From Rhodobacter sp. 24-YEA-8 (GTDB taxonomy: Bacteria; Pseudomonadota; Alphaproteobacteria; Rhodobacterales; Rhodobacteraceae): DNA of 64,000 nt. The stretch spans positions 186,001 to 250,000 of the forward strand of contig NZ_FNSK01000002.1 of NCBI RefSeq assembly GCF_900105075.1. Reading direction: 5' to 3'. Below, piece by piece: positions 24,297 to 33,230 of the stretch. The position numbers were made by a program, and so were the translations under genes. Every line of letters starts with the position of its first letter. The first letter of the stretch is position 1. A model generated the notes under the pieces. The model did not search any database. It was not told the origin of the DNA and saw only the letters and a list, made by a program, of their open reading frames with translations.

Positions 24297-25309
24297 CGCG
24301 CCATTCCAAATTCAGCCAAACCGCAGTGGGTTTCTTTCCTGGGTCTCCGCGCGTGTCTCCTGCTGGTAATTGCGGAACACGCGGAAACAGGACAGTTGTT
24401 TTCTGATTGCCCGCATTTGCAGCAGATTGTCACTGTCCCATCATGGCCCCGTGGGCAGGATCGGCTGCAAAGAGCGGAAGAATAATATTCGTGGCTTCAC
24501 GGCGTTCCGGCACAGTAAACTGCACAGCCCCGCCATTGCCCGCCAGAACTGTCGGCATTTCCGGGGCGTGATGCGCCCCGGTGCGCGGCTCAGCGCCACC
24601 ACCGGCTCCGGCGCGCTTCGGGATGGGTCGTCAGATTGCCGAAGGTGATTCCAATCAGTGTCAGGCGCGGTCAGTCCGGCGACTGAAGCAAGTCGTTTCA
24701 TCATCCTGCTTCGGGATGGGGTCGCTTCGACGGGGCATGATCTGATTGGGTCAGTTCAAAAGCGAGGACAAAGCCCGGTCACCGCGACGACGCGCAGGGT
24801 CTGGATGTCGGCCAGCTCCAGGTGTGGTTTGCGACCGCGTGGCCGCTATATTGCCCCGCCGCTGCGCGGTTCCGGGGCGTCTTTTGTGAGGATTTCGGAC
24901 CGCCGCCCGGCCGTCCCTCGGGCAGGCAGTGCCGGCGCGGTTTTGCGCAAAAACCGGCAGTGTTGCGCGGTTAATGGCGGCGGCCCTGGCAAGAGCAGTC
25001 AGACGGCGCATGGTGCTGGTCCTTTCGGGGACGGAATTGCGACTGAGATACTGGCCCCGAGGAAAACAGCTAGGACCAGATATCGGAACGGGCGAGGATC
25101 ACTCAGGTCGCGGCGTGCCTGGCTGGGGCCAGATTCCGGGGCGAAGCCAGGCGTCAGGCCCGGACCATGGCATCCGCCCCTTGCATCTTTTGGCGGTGTC
25201 TCGGCTATGATCATCCGGGTAAGGTGACCCTCGAGCATCTTTGCCCGCAACGTGGCGGCGGCAGCTTGCAACCGGACAGCCTTTTCGCCTTTTGAAATGG
25301 CGCGTTCGG
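24297..25309. other. gene-poor degraded region
   Basis: About 1 kb upstream of the flavin reductase gene. Open frames occur on both strands (for example 24658-25227 plus and 24999-25325 minus), but none shows a recognisable domain, and the one minus frame that looks protein-like runs antisense to a broken kinase. An imperfect inverted repeat, CGCGTGT/ACACGCG, spans 24350-24383 and could belong to the msuE promoter region. The rest is best read as decayed sequence, possibly the sensor half of the histidine kinase remnant that follows. Confidence 0.4.
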
Positions 25310-25900
25310 CGATCCATTCGGCCATTCAACCAGCTCTCATCCCGGCTGGCGCGCGCGCCGGAGAGCCGGATGCGGCTGGTTGCGGCTGCCGGTCATGATC
25401 TGCGAACACCGATGACGCGGATGAGGACGACCGCAGCCGCTGGCTGGCCGATCTGGCAGAGCCGGATCAGATTGCTGACAGCGCCATCCGGCTGCTGCGC
25501 GAAGAGGGCGGCGGCGATCTGACGGAACCGCTGCGGCTGGGCCGGATGCCGGAGGATATCGCCCTGGAGATGAGCGGGTTCGGCCAGAAGATGGTTCTGG
25601 TGGGAATGGTCGCGGTCACAGTCAGGCTGCAGGCGATGAAACGGGCGCGGCGCCACCGGATGATCAATGCCGCGACCCATGGCGGCGGCACTGCAAGTCT
25701 CGGGCCCGGGGGCGGGATGGCGGCCTTCACCTTCCAGAATCGCGGGTCAGGCATATCCGAATCGCTGATGGCCAGCGGGATCGAACCCTCCTTCCGCGTC
25801 GATCCGGGGCGGCAGAAACTGCCGCCAGGCTCCGGGCCGGGGCCTGCCATCGCGCGCGAGATCCTGGAGCATTTTTGGCGGTGCACTGAACATCCGCGCC
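25310..25900 (+). pseudogene. sensor histidine kinase, frameshifted remnant
   Basis: A broken HAMP-end plus kinase core. In one frame, FNQLSSRLARAPESRMRLVA leads into AAGHDLRTPMTRM, the H-box with its phosphorylated His codon at 25394. Near 25411-25425 the reading shifts by one frame and continues with DDRSRWLADLAEPDQIADSA and RLLREEGGG. The N-box follows (ALKRALRNLIDNA-type, here AMKRARRHRMINAATHGGG), then a G1-like region NRGSGISESLM and a G2-like GSGPGPAIAREILE. Compared with intact relatives the segment after the H-box is shortened and several glycines are changed. No response-regulator gene is intact nearby. Confidence 0.7.
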
Positions 25901-26152
25901 CGCAGGAGTGGTGGGCTGCAACACGAAATCACCCTGTCCACATTGATTGCCCGGCCCCGACACAACTCCCGTTTCGCGCCCCCGTCTGCGAGGGGGCGGG
26001 ATTTCATCGTGCCGCTTCCGGGAAGAGTTAATCCGCCTTGCACGAATTAACCCGGACTTTGCCGCGATTTTGCCCGATTTGCCGTTCCAACTACCTTTGG
26101 TTGAGTTGTGGCAGAATGCTGCAACGCCGCGCCTTCAAAGAAGAGACGTGTC

Positions 26153-26512
26153 ATGGTCGCACTCGTGGTTATCCTCAGCGGACTTGCTGCTCTGGCAGCA
26201 TCGGTGCTGGTCTGGTTCCTGGATGGGGGCATTGTCGCGGTGATGATGGCCTATGTGATCTCCGGCAATCTTTGCTTTGCCCTCCTGAGCGGCCTGGCCG
26301 GCTCGGTTCAGTCACCAGAAGCCAAGCCCGATTTTACCAGTGCCATTGAAGCCGATCTTCAGGCGCTGCTGGAAGAGCGTCTCAACAAAACGATCCGCAA
26401 CCAGGCGCCGCCGCGCAAGCCGCGTTTTCCGCTTCTGCGTCGCAGCGGCGTTTCGCTGCCGGGCTCTGCAAAAGTGACCAGGTCGGCCAGAACCCGCACC
26501 CTCTTTCACTGA
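26153..26512 (+). CDS. small membrane protein of unknown function
   Basis: A 119-residue protein with two hydrophobic segments (about residues 2-23, VALVVILSGLAALAASVLVW, and 28-52, IVAVMMAYVISGNLCFALLSG). A basic cytoplasmic-looking tail carries LEERLNKTIRNQAPPRKPR. The ATG at 26153 follows AAGAAGAGA; a longer in-frame start at 26108 is possible. It is convergent with the anti-sigma-like gene. No family is recognised, and the call as a gene rests on frame length, the ribosome site and plausible membrane topology. Confidence 0.55.
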   Translation: MVALVVILSGLAALAASVLVWFLDGGIVAVMMAYVISGNLCFALLSGLAGSVQSPEAKPDFTSAIEADLQALLEERLNKTIRNQAPPRKPRFPLLRRSGVSLPGSAKVTRSARTRTLFH

Positions 26513-26569
26513 CGCGAAGATCCATCCAAGTGGAGCCCCGGCCCTGTCTGGTCCGAAGTCTCGGGCTCT

Positions 26570-26592
26570 CAGGCCTCTTTTGATGGGGCCTG
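26570..26592. terminator. candidate hairpin between convergent genes
   Basis: CAGGCC and GGCCTG form a 6-bp stem around an 11-base loop containing TCTTTT. It lies just beyond the stop of the minus-strand anti-sigma-like gene and 58 bases past the small membrane protein gene. It is a weak candidate. Confidence 0.35.
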
Positions 26593-26595
26593 TGC

Positions 26596-27597
26596 TCAGT
26601 CAGGTGGTGGCAGGCGGTTCAGGATTGCCTCGACCTGACCGGGACTGCGCGCCGGTTTGACCAGATCGGTGATCACCTTGTCAAAGGTCACGGCATCTTC
26701 GCTGACCCGGAAGATCTGCCAGGGTTCCTGATCGCCCAGCTGCCCCTTCATCATCAGAATCTGCGGGAAGCCGCGCCGTGCAGGCAAGAGATAGACATCG
26801 GTCATCTGGATCGTCATGCCCGGCGCCGTTTCCCAGATCGGAATCGCAAGCCGGCCTTCCTCGCGGTCGAGGTAAAGCCCGTCCTGATCTCCGGACAGTG
26901 AAAAGCTGAGCGAACCGGAGAAGTCCTCTTCTTCCGGTGGAAGCGCCAGATCCACCAGCGACGCATCACCTGGCTTATGGCGCGGTTTCGCCCCGAGACG
27001 CGGCAGGGTTTTAGAAGGCGCCGCCGGCGCGGCACTGGCAATCGCTTCCGATGCAGTTTCGTAAGCCGGCCCGGCCGAACCAGCGCCTCCGCCAGCGGGC
27101 GGCGCAGCGGCAAGGGGCGGGAAATCCGGCTCAGGCAGCGGCGCTGCGGGGATCGTCACATTCCGCGGCGCGGCAGCCGCGGATCTGGACGCAGCCGATG
27201 GTGGCGCGGGCGCGGGCTGAGCCTCCTGCGCCATATCGGTTTCAGCCACGGAATGCGCGTCGGCCGGCGCCACGCCCTCGGTCGCCACAGTTTTGCGGTC
27301 TGATCCATCCGGCATCTGCCCCAATGGCAGCTGTGCCTGGGGCAGCAGAAGAAAGGCCCCCATCACACTGGCCGTCGCCGCAGACCCCGCTATCCCGAGC
27401 CGCCGGGGCGAAAGCCAGCGCGCGATCCGTGACGGCTCCGGCGCGGCAGGCGAGAGGCCGGCGGCGGCAAAACGCTCGCGGGCGCGGGCGATATCCGCCC
27501 GCATCAGCGCCGGATCGGGATCAGGCAAGGCCAGATCCGCCAGACGATCCAGCGGATCGGCCGGCGCAGTGTCACGGGAGTCGCGGCGACTGGTCAC
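26596..27597 (-). CDS. putative membrane anti-sigma factor/periplasmic protein
   Basis: Protein of 333 aa beginning with a GTG that overlaps the sigma-factor stop (GTGA). Residues about 1-60 are cytosolic with Asp/Ala-rich helices (DRLADLALPDPDPALMRADIARARERF). A single hydrophobic span follows (RRLGIAGSAATASVMGAFLL, about residues 66-85). Then comes an Ala/Pro-rich linker (about 110-200) and a C-terminal globular part (SLSFSLSGDQDGLYLDREEG to the end). The arrangement and translational coupling to an ECF sigma gene suggest an anti-sigma factor. No ZAS zinc motif is visible, so the assignment is inferred from position and topology. Confidence 0.6.
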   Translation of the reverse strand: MTSRRDSRDTAPADPLDRLADLALPDPDPALMRADIARARERFAAAGLSPAAPEPSRIARWLSPRRLGIAGSAATASVMGAFLLLPQAQLPLGQMPDGSDRKTVATEGVAPADAHSVAETDMAQEAQPAPAPPSAASRSAAAAPRNVTIPAAPLPEPDFPPLAAAPPAGGGAGSAGPAYETASEAIASAAPAAPSKTLPRLGAKPRHKPGDASLVDLALPPEEEDFSGSLSFSLSGDQDGLYLDREEGRLAIPIWETAPGMTIQMTDVYLLPARRGFPQILMMKGQLGDQEPWQIFRVSEDAVTFDKVITDLVKPARSPGQVEAILNRLPPPD

Positions 27598-28262
27598 AAC
27601 ACTCCCCTCAGCGCTTTGCGGGCCTGGTGGATATGCCAGGACACCGTCACCTCTTTGCAGCCCATAATGCGGGCGGCTTCTGCCTGGGCAAGGCCCTCGC
27701 CATGCACCAGCAGGATCGCATCGCGTTGTTTTTCGGGCAAGGCCCGCACTGCTCGCCAGATATCGGCGACATGCAGCGCGTCCTCCTGATCGCCTTTGCT
27801 GAAATCATCGGTCAGAAGCGATGCCGCCGCCACCAGACGGCCCCGCCTTGCGCTGGCACGCTGCTGGTCGCGCACCGCATTGAGCGTCACCCGGTAAAGC
27901 CAGCCCTGGAAGGAGGCGCGGCCGTCAAAGCTGCGGATCGTCGTGCCAAGCCGCATGCAGACGGTCTGCGTCACATCTTCGGCATCGGCGCGATTGCCGG
28001 TCCAGCGGCAGGCAACGCGGAAGATAAAGGTGTAATGGCGCGACAACAGCAGTTCGAAAGCACCGGCATCACCGGCGCGCGCCTTTTCGACCAGAGGATC
28101 GGTGTCTGAGATCGGGGCGGGTCCCGGCACCTGTACAGCCAGACCGGCAGCATGTGTCCCGGCCCGGCTCTCGCCGACCCCTGTTTCGCCAGCCTGGACC
28201 TGAACGGCCCTGTCGCTTGCGGCCTCGCTTTGGGGCAAAGACCTCTCGCCGTGACGCATCAT
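27594..28262 (-). CDS. ECF RNA polymerase sigma factor
   Basis: Sigma-70 ECF family, about 222 aa. Region 2 is FELLLSRHYTFIFRVACRWTG and ADAEDVTQTVCMRL with FDGRASFQGWLYRVTLNAVRD. Region 4 is RALPEKQRDAILLVHGEGLA followed by EAARIMGCKEVTVSWHIHQA. The frame stays open far upstream to 29450, but that part is antisense to the LysR gene; the tandem ATGs at 28262/28259 were taken as start. This leaves a 55-residue N-terminal extension before ISDTDPLVEKARAG, which may be partly untranslated. It overlaps the anti-sigma-like gene by four bases. Confidence 0.85.
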   Translation of the reverse strand: MMRHGERSLPQSEAASDRAVQVQAGETGVGESRAGTHAAGLAVQVPGPAPISDTDPLVEKARAGDAGAFELLLSRHYTFIFRVACRWTGNRADAEDVTQTVCMRLGTTIRSFDGRASFQGWLYRVTLNAVRDQQRASARRGRLVAAASLLTDDFSKGDQEDALHVADIWRAVRALPEKQRDAILLVHGEGLAQAEAARIMGCKEVTVSWHIHQARKALRGVL

Positions 28263-28550
28263 TCTACGCTTCGCAACCGTATACATCGCGAGAACAGCAC
28301 TATTTTTCGGCCAAACGCAACCGGGAGCCGGCGGGGTTCCCCGCGGCCCTGTCCTTGCCGTAAAGGAAAGCGCCATGGTCATTGGCGGCTCCGCGACATA
28401 GTTGCAGCCCAGGCAGGTGAATTTCCTGCCGTCACAGCAAAGACGCCTGTCGCCTGCAGCATCCTGGTTAAGGCATGTCACAAATCCGTCAGAATGGCCC
28501 GGCCCGCCTGTCTGATTGCCAGCCGCACCGCCTTTGCCTAGACTTGGGCG

Positions 28551-29459
28551 ATGCCCACGCTCCAACAGCTCAGATATCTTGTCGCCGTCGCGGACCAGCT
28601 GAATTTCAGCCGCGCGGCCGAGCTGTGCAATGTGGCGCAACCAACGCTGTCGATGCAGCTGCGGGCGCTGGAGGAGCGCCTTGGCGCGCAGCTGGTCGAG
28701 CGCAGCCGCGCCCGGGTCAGCCTGACGCCCATTGGCCGCGATGTGGCGCGTCGTGCACGAGATGTGATCGACAGTATCGAGGATATCCGCGAGGTCGCGC
28801 GCAGGGGGGATCCCGACGCGCCCCAGGCCTCGCTCCGGATCGGGGTGGTGCAGACGGTCGGAGCCTATGTGCTTTCGGTCGCGATGCCCGATCTGCGCGC
28901 CGCCTGGCCCGAAATGCGGGTCAATGTGCGCGAGGAGCGAACGGAAACCCTGATCCGTCAGCTGCTTGAGGGAACGTTTGACGTGATCCTGCTGGGCGAG
29001 GAGCTGCGGCGCGAGGATGTGGAACAGGCGCCGCTGATCACCGAACCCTTGCTGGCAGTGATGCCGGCAGATCACCGCCTCGCCGGACAAAGCGAGATCG
29101 CACCTCCCGATCTGGCGGGCGAAACGGTGCTGGGGTTCGATGGCGGCCCGGCGCTCAGACGGGCCGCGACGCGACTGTGCGCCTGGACCGGGGCGCGGCT
29201 GGCCCGCGATTACGAGGGCACCACGCTGGACACTTTGCGCCAGATGGTCGCGGCGGGAATGGGAATTTCGCTGCTGCCCGCGCTTTATATCCGGTCCGAG
29301 GTGCTGCGCGAACAGCTGGTGGTGGCGCGCCCGCTGGCCGAAGCGGTGCTGACCCGCAATATCACAATGGTCTGGCGCCGCGATGCACCGCGCAGACAAA
29401 GCTACACCGCCATCGCCGCGCGTTTTCGCGAAAGCCTCAGTCCCTGGCACAGCGGCTGA
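28551..29459 (+). CDS. LysR-family regulator, OxyR-like without the redox cysteine pair
   Basis: LTTR of 302 aa. The HTH is at the N-terminus (TLQQLRYLVAVADQLNFSRA, then LCNVAQPTLSMQLRALEERL). The effector domain has LRIGVVQTVGAYVLSVAMPDLRAAWP, TLIRQLLEGTFDVILLGEEL and MVAAGMGISLLPALYI, close to OxyR-type layouts. Only two Cys are present (HTH and RLCAWTG), so the OxyR Cys199/Cys208 pair is not evident and peroxide sensing is doubtful. It is divergent from the ECF sigma gene (288-base gap with no other gene) and ends flush against the convergent small gene, both stops lying in CTGATCAG. Confidence 0.87.
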   Translation: MPTLQQLRYLVAVADQLNFSRAAELCNVAQPTLSMQLRALEERLGAQLVERSRARVSLTPIGRDVARRARDVIDSIEDIREVARRGDPDAPQASLRIGVVQTVGAYVLSVAMPDLRAAWPEMRVNVREERTETLIRQLLEGTFDVILLGEELRREDVEQAPLITEPLLAVMPADHRLAGQSEIAPPDLAGETVLGFDGGPALRRAATRLCAWTGARLARDYEGTTLDTLRQMVAAGMGISLLPALYIRSEVLREQLVVARPLAEAVLTRNITMVWRRDAPRRQSYTAIAARFRESLSPWHSG

Positions 29460-29777
29460 TCAGTCGTATTGGATCCGGGTCGTCCAGCCCGAGACCGAGA
29501 CCCCCCGCGCCGATGCAAAGCTTTGCGCAAGCTGGCTCAGATCGCTGCCGCCATCGACCACAGTACAGGAAATCACCCCGCTTTGCGTGGCGCGCAAGAG
29601 CCGCAGCCGCGCCCCCGCCCGGCGGAATTCACCGGCGAGATGTTCCAGCCCGTCCCAGCAATCCTCGACGGCGAGGTCGATCTCGAAAATCAGTGAGATG
29701 CCGGGGAAACTGGCGCGCAGGCTGTTGATCGAATCGACAGGGATCGCGAAATCGCACGCAGTGGCGGTTCTGGCCAT
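29460..29777 (-). CDS. small protein of unknown function (possible ACT-like fold)
   Basis: A 105-residue soluble protein. The ATG at 29777 follows AAGGAGAGG, a strong ribosome site, so the longer frame to 29891 is not used. The pattern SINSLRASFPGISLIFEIDL, AVEDCWDGLEHLAGEFRRAGA, ARLRLLRATQSGVISCTVVD and ASARGVSVSGW alternates strands and helices like a small ACT or ferredoxin-like fold; this is an impression, not a match. It is convergent with the LysR gene with no gap. No function is assigned. Confidence 0.6.
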   Translation of the reverse strand: MARTATACDFAIPVDSINSLRASFPGISLIFEIDLAVEDCWDGLEHLAGEFRRAGARLRLLRATQSGVISCTVVDGGSDLSQLAQSFASARGVSVSGWTTRIQYD

Positions 29778-30275
29778 GGGCCTCTCCTTCAGGTTACCGA
29801 AGGGCCAGAGGCGCCTCCGCTTTAGCTGCATTTTTTTCGCGCCCGCAATCTGAGCTTCAAATCGGCGCGTCGTCCGGGGCCTCGCTAGCATCCCAAAGCC
29901 CCTCTGGTCAAGGCAGCTGGCCAGGCGGGGGGAGACTGAAATTCTCTCACATCGCCGGATTGCGGAAGCAAAGCGTGGTTTTCCGCTGAACTCTGATCTT
30001 GTGCCAGCCAGCCGCAGCCGCTATCAAATAACGACAATAATGGTCGAGTATGATGCCCTTCCCCGCCCCGCCCTTGCATAAAAGAACACCATCGCGGCCC
30101 GGCGGGCTGCGGTCGGGGCAATATTGGCGAAATGGGAACAAACCGGTGCTTCCCTCCCCCAGACTCCCCTTTGCCGGAGAATACCATTCTCTTCCTTTGC
30201 AGGTTTCCGGCCCTGGCGTTCCTTGCTTAGTGGCGCGGCACGGTGCAATCAGGGGTGCTGAAACCGGAGTCGGCA
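29778..30275. promoter_or_regulatory. leader/promoter region of the sulfate importer
   Basis: This is 498 bases between the small-protein gene and cysA without a convincing gene. It includes an AT-richer stretch near 30018-30050. A perfect dyad, GAGAAT-ACC-ATTCTC (30177-30191), ends 84 bases before the cysA start. The 23 bases at 30173-30195 resemble 55401-55424 near the ssuD/dmoA genes. The promoter itself could not be pinned down. Confidence 0.4.
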
Positions 30276-31388
30276 ATGGCCATTGAAATCGCCCAGCTGC
30301 GCAAAAGCTTTGGCCGCAATGAGGTGCTGAAAGGCATCGACATCGCGGTCGAGGATAAAGAGCTGATCGCCCTGCTCGGCCCGTCGGGCTCGGGCAAGAC
30401 CACGCTGTTGCGCATCATCGCGGGTCTCGACTGGCCCGATTCCGGCCGGCTTGAGGTCGATGGGACCGCCTGGCTGTCGATCGCTGCCCGCGACCGTCGC
30501 ATCGGTTTCGTCTTTCAGCATTATGCATTGTTCCCGCATATGTCGGTGCGCGACAATATTGCCTTCGGGATGACGGTCCGGCCCAGGGCCGAACGCCCTG
30601 GCAAGGCGGTGATTGCGCGCAAAGTCTCGGAACTTCTGCAATTTTTGCAGATCCCGCATCTGGCGGACCGGCTTCCCGGCCAGCTCTCGGGCGGGCAACG
30701 CCAGCGGGTCGCGCTTGGCCGGGCGCTGGCCATCGACCCCCGCGTCCTCTTGCTCGATGAGCCCTTCGGCGCGCTGGATGCCGCCGTGCGCCGCGATCTG
30801 CGGTCCTGGCTGCGGTCTGTGCATGATGCATCTGAGACCACGACGATTTTCGTCACCCATGACCAGGACGAGGCGTTCGAGCTTGCCGACCGGGTGGTGA
30901 TCATGGGCGAAGGCCGGATCGAACAGATCGGTACCGCCGACCAGATCCATGACCACCCCGCCTCGCCTTTCGTGGCGCGGTTCATGGGCGCAACTATCGA
31001 ATTGCCGGTGCGGATTGCTGCGGGCCGCGCGACGGCACCCGGGATCGACGCTGCCCGGCTTGAACGCCGCGCTTTGCCCGACGGAGCCGCCACGCTGTTC
31101 GTGCGCCCCGCCGATCTGACGCCGGTGCCCGACCCTGCCGGGCTGTGGCGTGTGAAACAGGTGACCTCGACCGGTGCCGTGCTGCGCCCGGTGCTGACCG
31201 GGCCTGAAGGCCAGGAGATCGCGGTCGAGATCCTGCGCCGCACGGCACCGGGCCTCTTGGCGGGGCAAAGCGTCACGCTGCGGGTCGAGACCGGCACCAT
31301 TTTTACCGAAACGCCTCCCGGCCAGCGCGGCCAGGCAGGGCAATCCTCTGAAATCAAAGAAATTCCCCTGAAGGAGAAACAGAAATGA
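30276..31388 (+). CDS. cysA: sulfate/thiosulfate ABC importer ATP-binding protein
   Basis: ATPase of 370 aa that powers sulfate/thiosulfate uptake. It shows Walker A LLGPSGSGKTTLLRIIAGL, Q-loop VFQHYALFPHMSVRDNIAFG, signature LSGGQRQRVALGRALA, Walker B VLLLDEPFGALDA and the switch His in FVTHDQDEAFELADRV. The C-terminal 110 residues form a TOBE-like regulatory domain. The ATG at 30276 has GGAG eight bases upstream and starts MAIEIAQLRKSFGRNEVL. It overlaps the binding-protein gene as ATGA. The gene order cysA-sbp-cysT-cysW, with the ATPase first, differs from the enterobacterial order. Confidence 0.94.
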   Translation: MAIEIAQLRKSFGRNEVLKGIDIAVEDKELIALLGPSGSGKTTLLRIIAGLDWPDSGRLEVDGTAWLSIAARDRRIGFVFQHYALFPHMSVRDNIAFGMTVRPRAERPGKAVIARKVSELLQFLQIPHLADRLPGQLSGGQRQRVALGRALAIDPRVLLLDEPFGALDAAVRRDLRSWLRSVHDASETTTIFVTHDQDEAFELADRVVIMGEGRIEQIGTADQIHDHPASPFVARFMGATIELPVRIAAGRATAPGIDAARLERRALPDGAATLFVRPADLTPVPDPAGLWRVKQVTSTGAVLRPVLTGPEGQEIAVEILRRTAPGLLAGQSVTLRVETGTIFTETPPGQRGQAGQSSEIKEIPLKEKQK

Positions 31389-32374
31389 GCCTGATCTCTT
31401 CACTGCGCACCGCTGCAGCTGTTGTGGTTCTGGCAGCCGCTCCGGCGCTGGCCCAGGACAAGATCCTCAATGTCAGCTATGATATCGGCCGCGAGCTGTT
31501 CGAGGCGCTGAACCCGGTCTTTGCCAAGACCTGGAAGGAAACCACCGGCCGCGATGTCACCGTCGATCAGAGCCATGGCGGATCGTCTGCCCAGGCCCGC
31601 GCGATCCTTGAAGGTCTGAACGCCGATGTGGTGACCTTCAACCAGGAGACCGATATCGACGTGCTGGTCGATGGCGGTCTGGTCGATGCCGACTGGCGCA
31701 ATGCCTTCCCGAATGGCGCCTCGCCCTATTATTCGCTGCCCGCATTCGTGGTGCGCGAAGGCAACCCGAAAGGCATCAAGGACTGGAGCGATCTGGTCCG
31801 CGACGATGTGCAGCCGGTCTTCGCCAATCCGCGCACCTCGGGTAATGCCCGCTACACCTATCTCGCGGCCTATGCTTTCGCGCTGGAAGCCAATGGCGGT
31901 GATGAGGCCAAGGCCAATGACTTCGTGAAGAAGCTTCTGTCCAACGTTCCGGTCTTCGATACCGGTGCGCGCGCCTCGAGCCAGACCTTTGCCGAGCGCA
32001 ATATCGGCGATGTGCTGATCACCTTCGAGGCCGAAACTGCCGGCATCGTGGCCCAGTATCCGGGCCTGGAGCGTGTGACCCCCGGCACCAGCCTCTTCGC
32101 GGCTTTCCCGGTCGCCCTGGTCAAGGAAAACGCTGAAAAGAACGGCACGGTCGAGGTTGCAACCGCCTATCTGAACTGGCTCTACACCCCCGAAGCGCAG
32201 CGCGTTCTGGCAGCGCAGAACTTCCGCGTCACCGATAAGGACGTGGCGGCCGAGGTTGCGGCACAGTTCCCCGAAGTCAAACTGCTGACCGTCGACGTGC
32301 TGGGCGGATGGGCCGATATCAAGGCCAAGCATTTCGACGAGGGCGGCATTCTCGACCAGGTTTTCGAGAACTGA
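31385..32374 (+). CDS. sbp: periplasmic sulfate-binding protein
   Basis: Solute-binding protein of 329 aa. A signal peptide ends near ALAQDK (residues 1-23). Sulfate-binding family segments are LNVSYDIGRELFEALNPVFA, VDQSHGGSSAQARAILEGL (anion-binding Ser/Gly loop), ADVVTFNQETDIDVLVDGGL, VFANPRTSGNARYTYLAAYA and VLITFEAETAGIVAQYPGLE. Sbp and CysP cannot be told apart with certainty here. It is translationally coupled to cysA and followed by the two permease genes. Confidence 0.94.
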   Translation: MSLISSLRTAAAVVVLAAAPALAQDKILNVSYDIGRELFEALNPVFAKTWKETTGRDVTVDQSHGGSSAQARAILEGLNADVVTFNQETDIDVLVDGGLVDADWRNAFPNGASPYYSLPAFVVREGNPKGIKDWSDLVRDDVQPVFANPRTSGNARYTYLAAYAFALEANGGDEAKANDFVKKLLSNVPVFDTGARASSQTFAERNIGDVLITFEAETAGIVAQYPGLERVTPGTSLFAAFPVALVKENAEKNGTVEVATAYLNWLYTPEAQRVLAAQNFRVTDKDVAAEVAAQFPEVKLLTVDVLGGWADIKAKHFDEGGILDQVFEN

Positions 32375-32381
32375 TCTGTAA

Positions 32382-33230
32382 ATGACCGTCGCTTCTGTCC
32401 GCATCAGGCCAAAGCGTGTTCTGCCGGGGTTCGCACTGAGCCTCGGCACCACGCTTCTATATGTCAGCGTGATCATCCTGATCCCGATCATCGCCCTGGT
32501 GATTTCGGGCGCCGGGATCGGCTGGGACAGATTCGTCCGTATCCTCACCTCGGCCCGAACGCTCGACGCGTTGCGGGTCACGGTGATGGCGGCGGCGATT
32601 GCGACGGTGATCAACGCATTTTACGGGCTCCTGATGGCCTGGGTGCTGACGCGTTACGAATTTCGTGGCCGCGCTTTCCTTGATGCGATGATGGATATTC
32701 CCTTCGCATTGCCCACCGCCGTGGCGGGCCTTGCGCTGACCTCGCTTTTCGCCTCGACCGGCTGGTTTGGGGGCCCGCTGGAGGCGATGGGGATACAGGT
32801 CGTCTATGCGCTTCCGGGGATCATCATCGCGATGACCTTCACCTCGGTGCCTTTCGTGGTGCGCGCGGTGCAGCCGGTGCTGGAAGACCTCGACCCTGCG
32901 CTGGAAGAGGCGGCAAAGACCCTGGGCGCCACACCCTGGCAGACCTTTTCAAAGGTGATCCTGCCCGCGATCCTCCCGGCCTGGCTTGGGGGCTGCACGG
33001 TGTCGATGGCGCGATCCATGGGGGAATTCGGGGCGGTGGTCTTTATCGCGGGCAATCTGCCCGGCAAGACCGAGATCGCCTCACTTCTCGCCTTCATCCG
33101 GCTGCAGGAATATGATTATCGCGGCGCCTCTGTGATTGCGCTGATCCTGCTGGTCTTCGCGCTTTTGCTGCTGCTGATCTCGAACCTGTTCCAGATCCGC
33201 GCCGCGCGCTACCGCGAGGGCGGCAAATGA
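32382..33230 (+). CDS. cysT: sulfate ABC transporter permease CysT
   Basis: Inner-membrane permease of 282 aa with about six hydrophobic helices. The EAA loop that contacts CysA is EEAAKTLGATPWQTFSKVILPAILPAWL at about residues 170-200. CysT-type segments are MDIPFALPTAVAGLALTSLF and SMARSMGEFGAVVFIAGN. It starts 7 bases after the binding-protein stop and overlaps cysW as ATGA. Confidence 0.94.
   Translation: MTVASVRIRPKRVLPGFALSLGTTLLYVSVIILIPIIALVISGAGIGWDRFVRILTSARTLDALRVTVMAAAIATVINAFYGLLMAWVLTRYEFRGRAFLDAMMDIPFALPTAVAGLALTSLFASTGWFGGPLEAMGIQVVYALPGIIIAMTFTSVPFVVRAVQPVLEDLDPALEEAAKTLGATPWQTFSKVILPAILPAWLGGCTVSMARSMGEFGAVVFIAGNLPGKTEIASLLAFIRLQEYDYRGASVIALILLVFALLLLLISNLFQIRAARYREGGK

Noticed and set aside
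24999..25325. Minus-strand frame starting MAEWIAERAISKGEK
   Set aside because: The first 45 residues look plausible, but the frame runs into low-quality sequence and borders the plus-strand kinase remnant; no family was recognised.
28263..29450. Open minus-strand frame continuous with the ECF sigma gene, giving a 618-residue protein
   Set aside because: Its N-terminal part is antisense to the clear LysR gene and has no recognisable domain; the sigma-like sequence begins only near 28262 and below.
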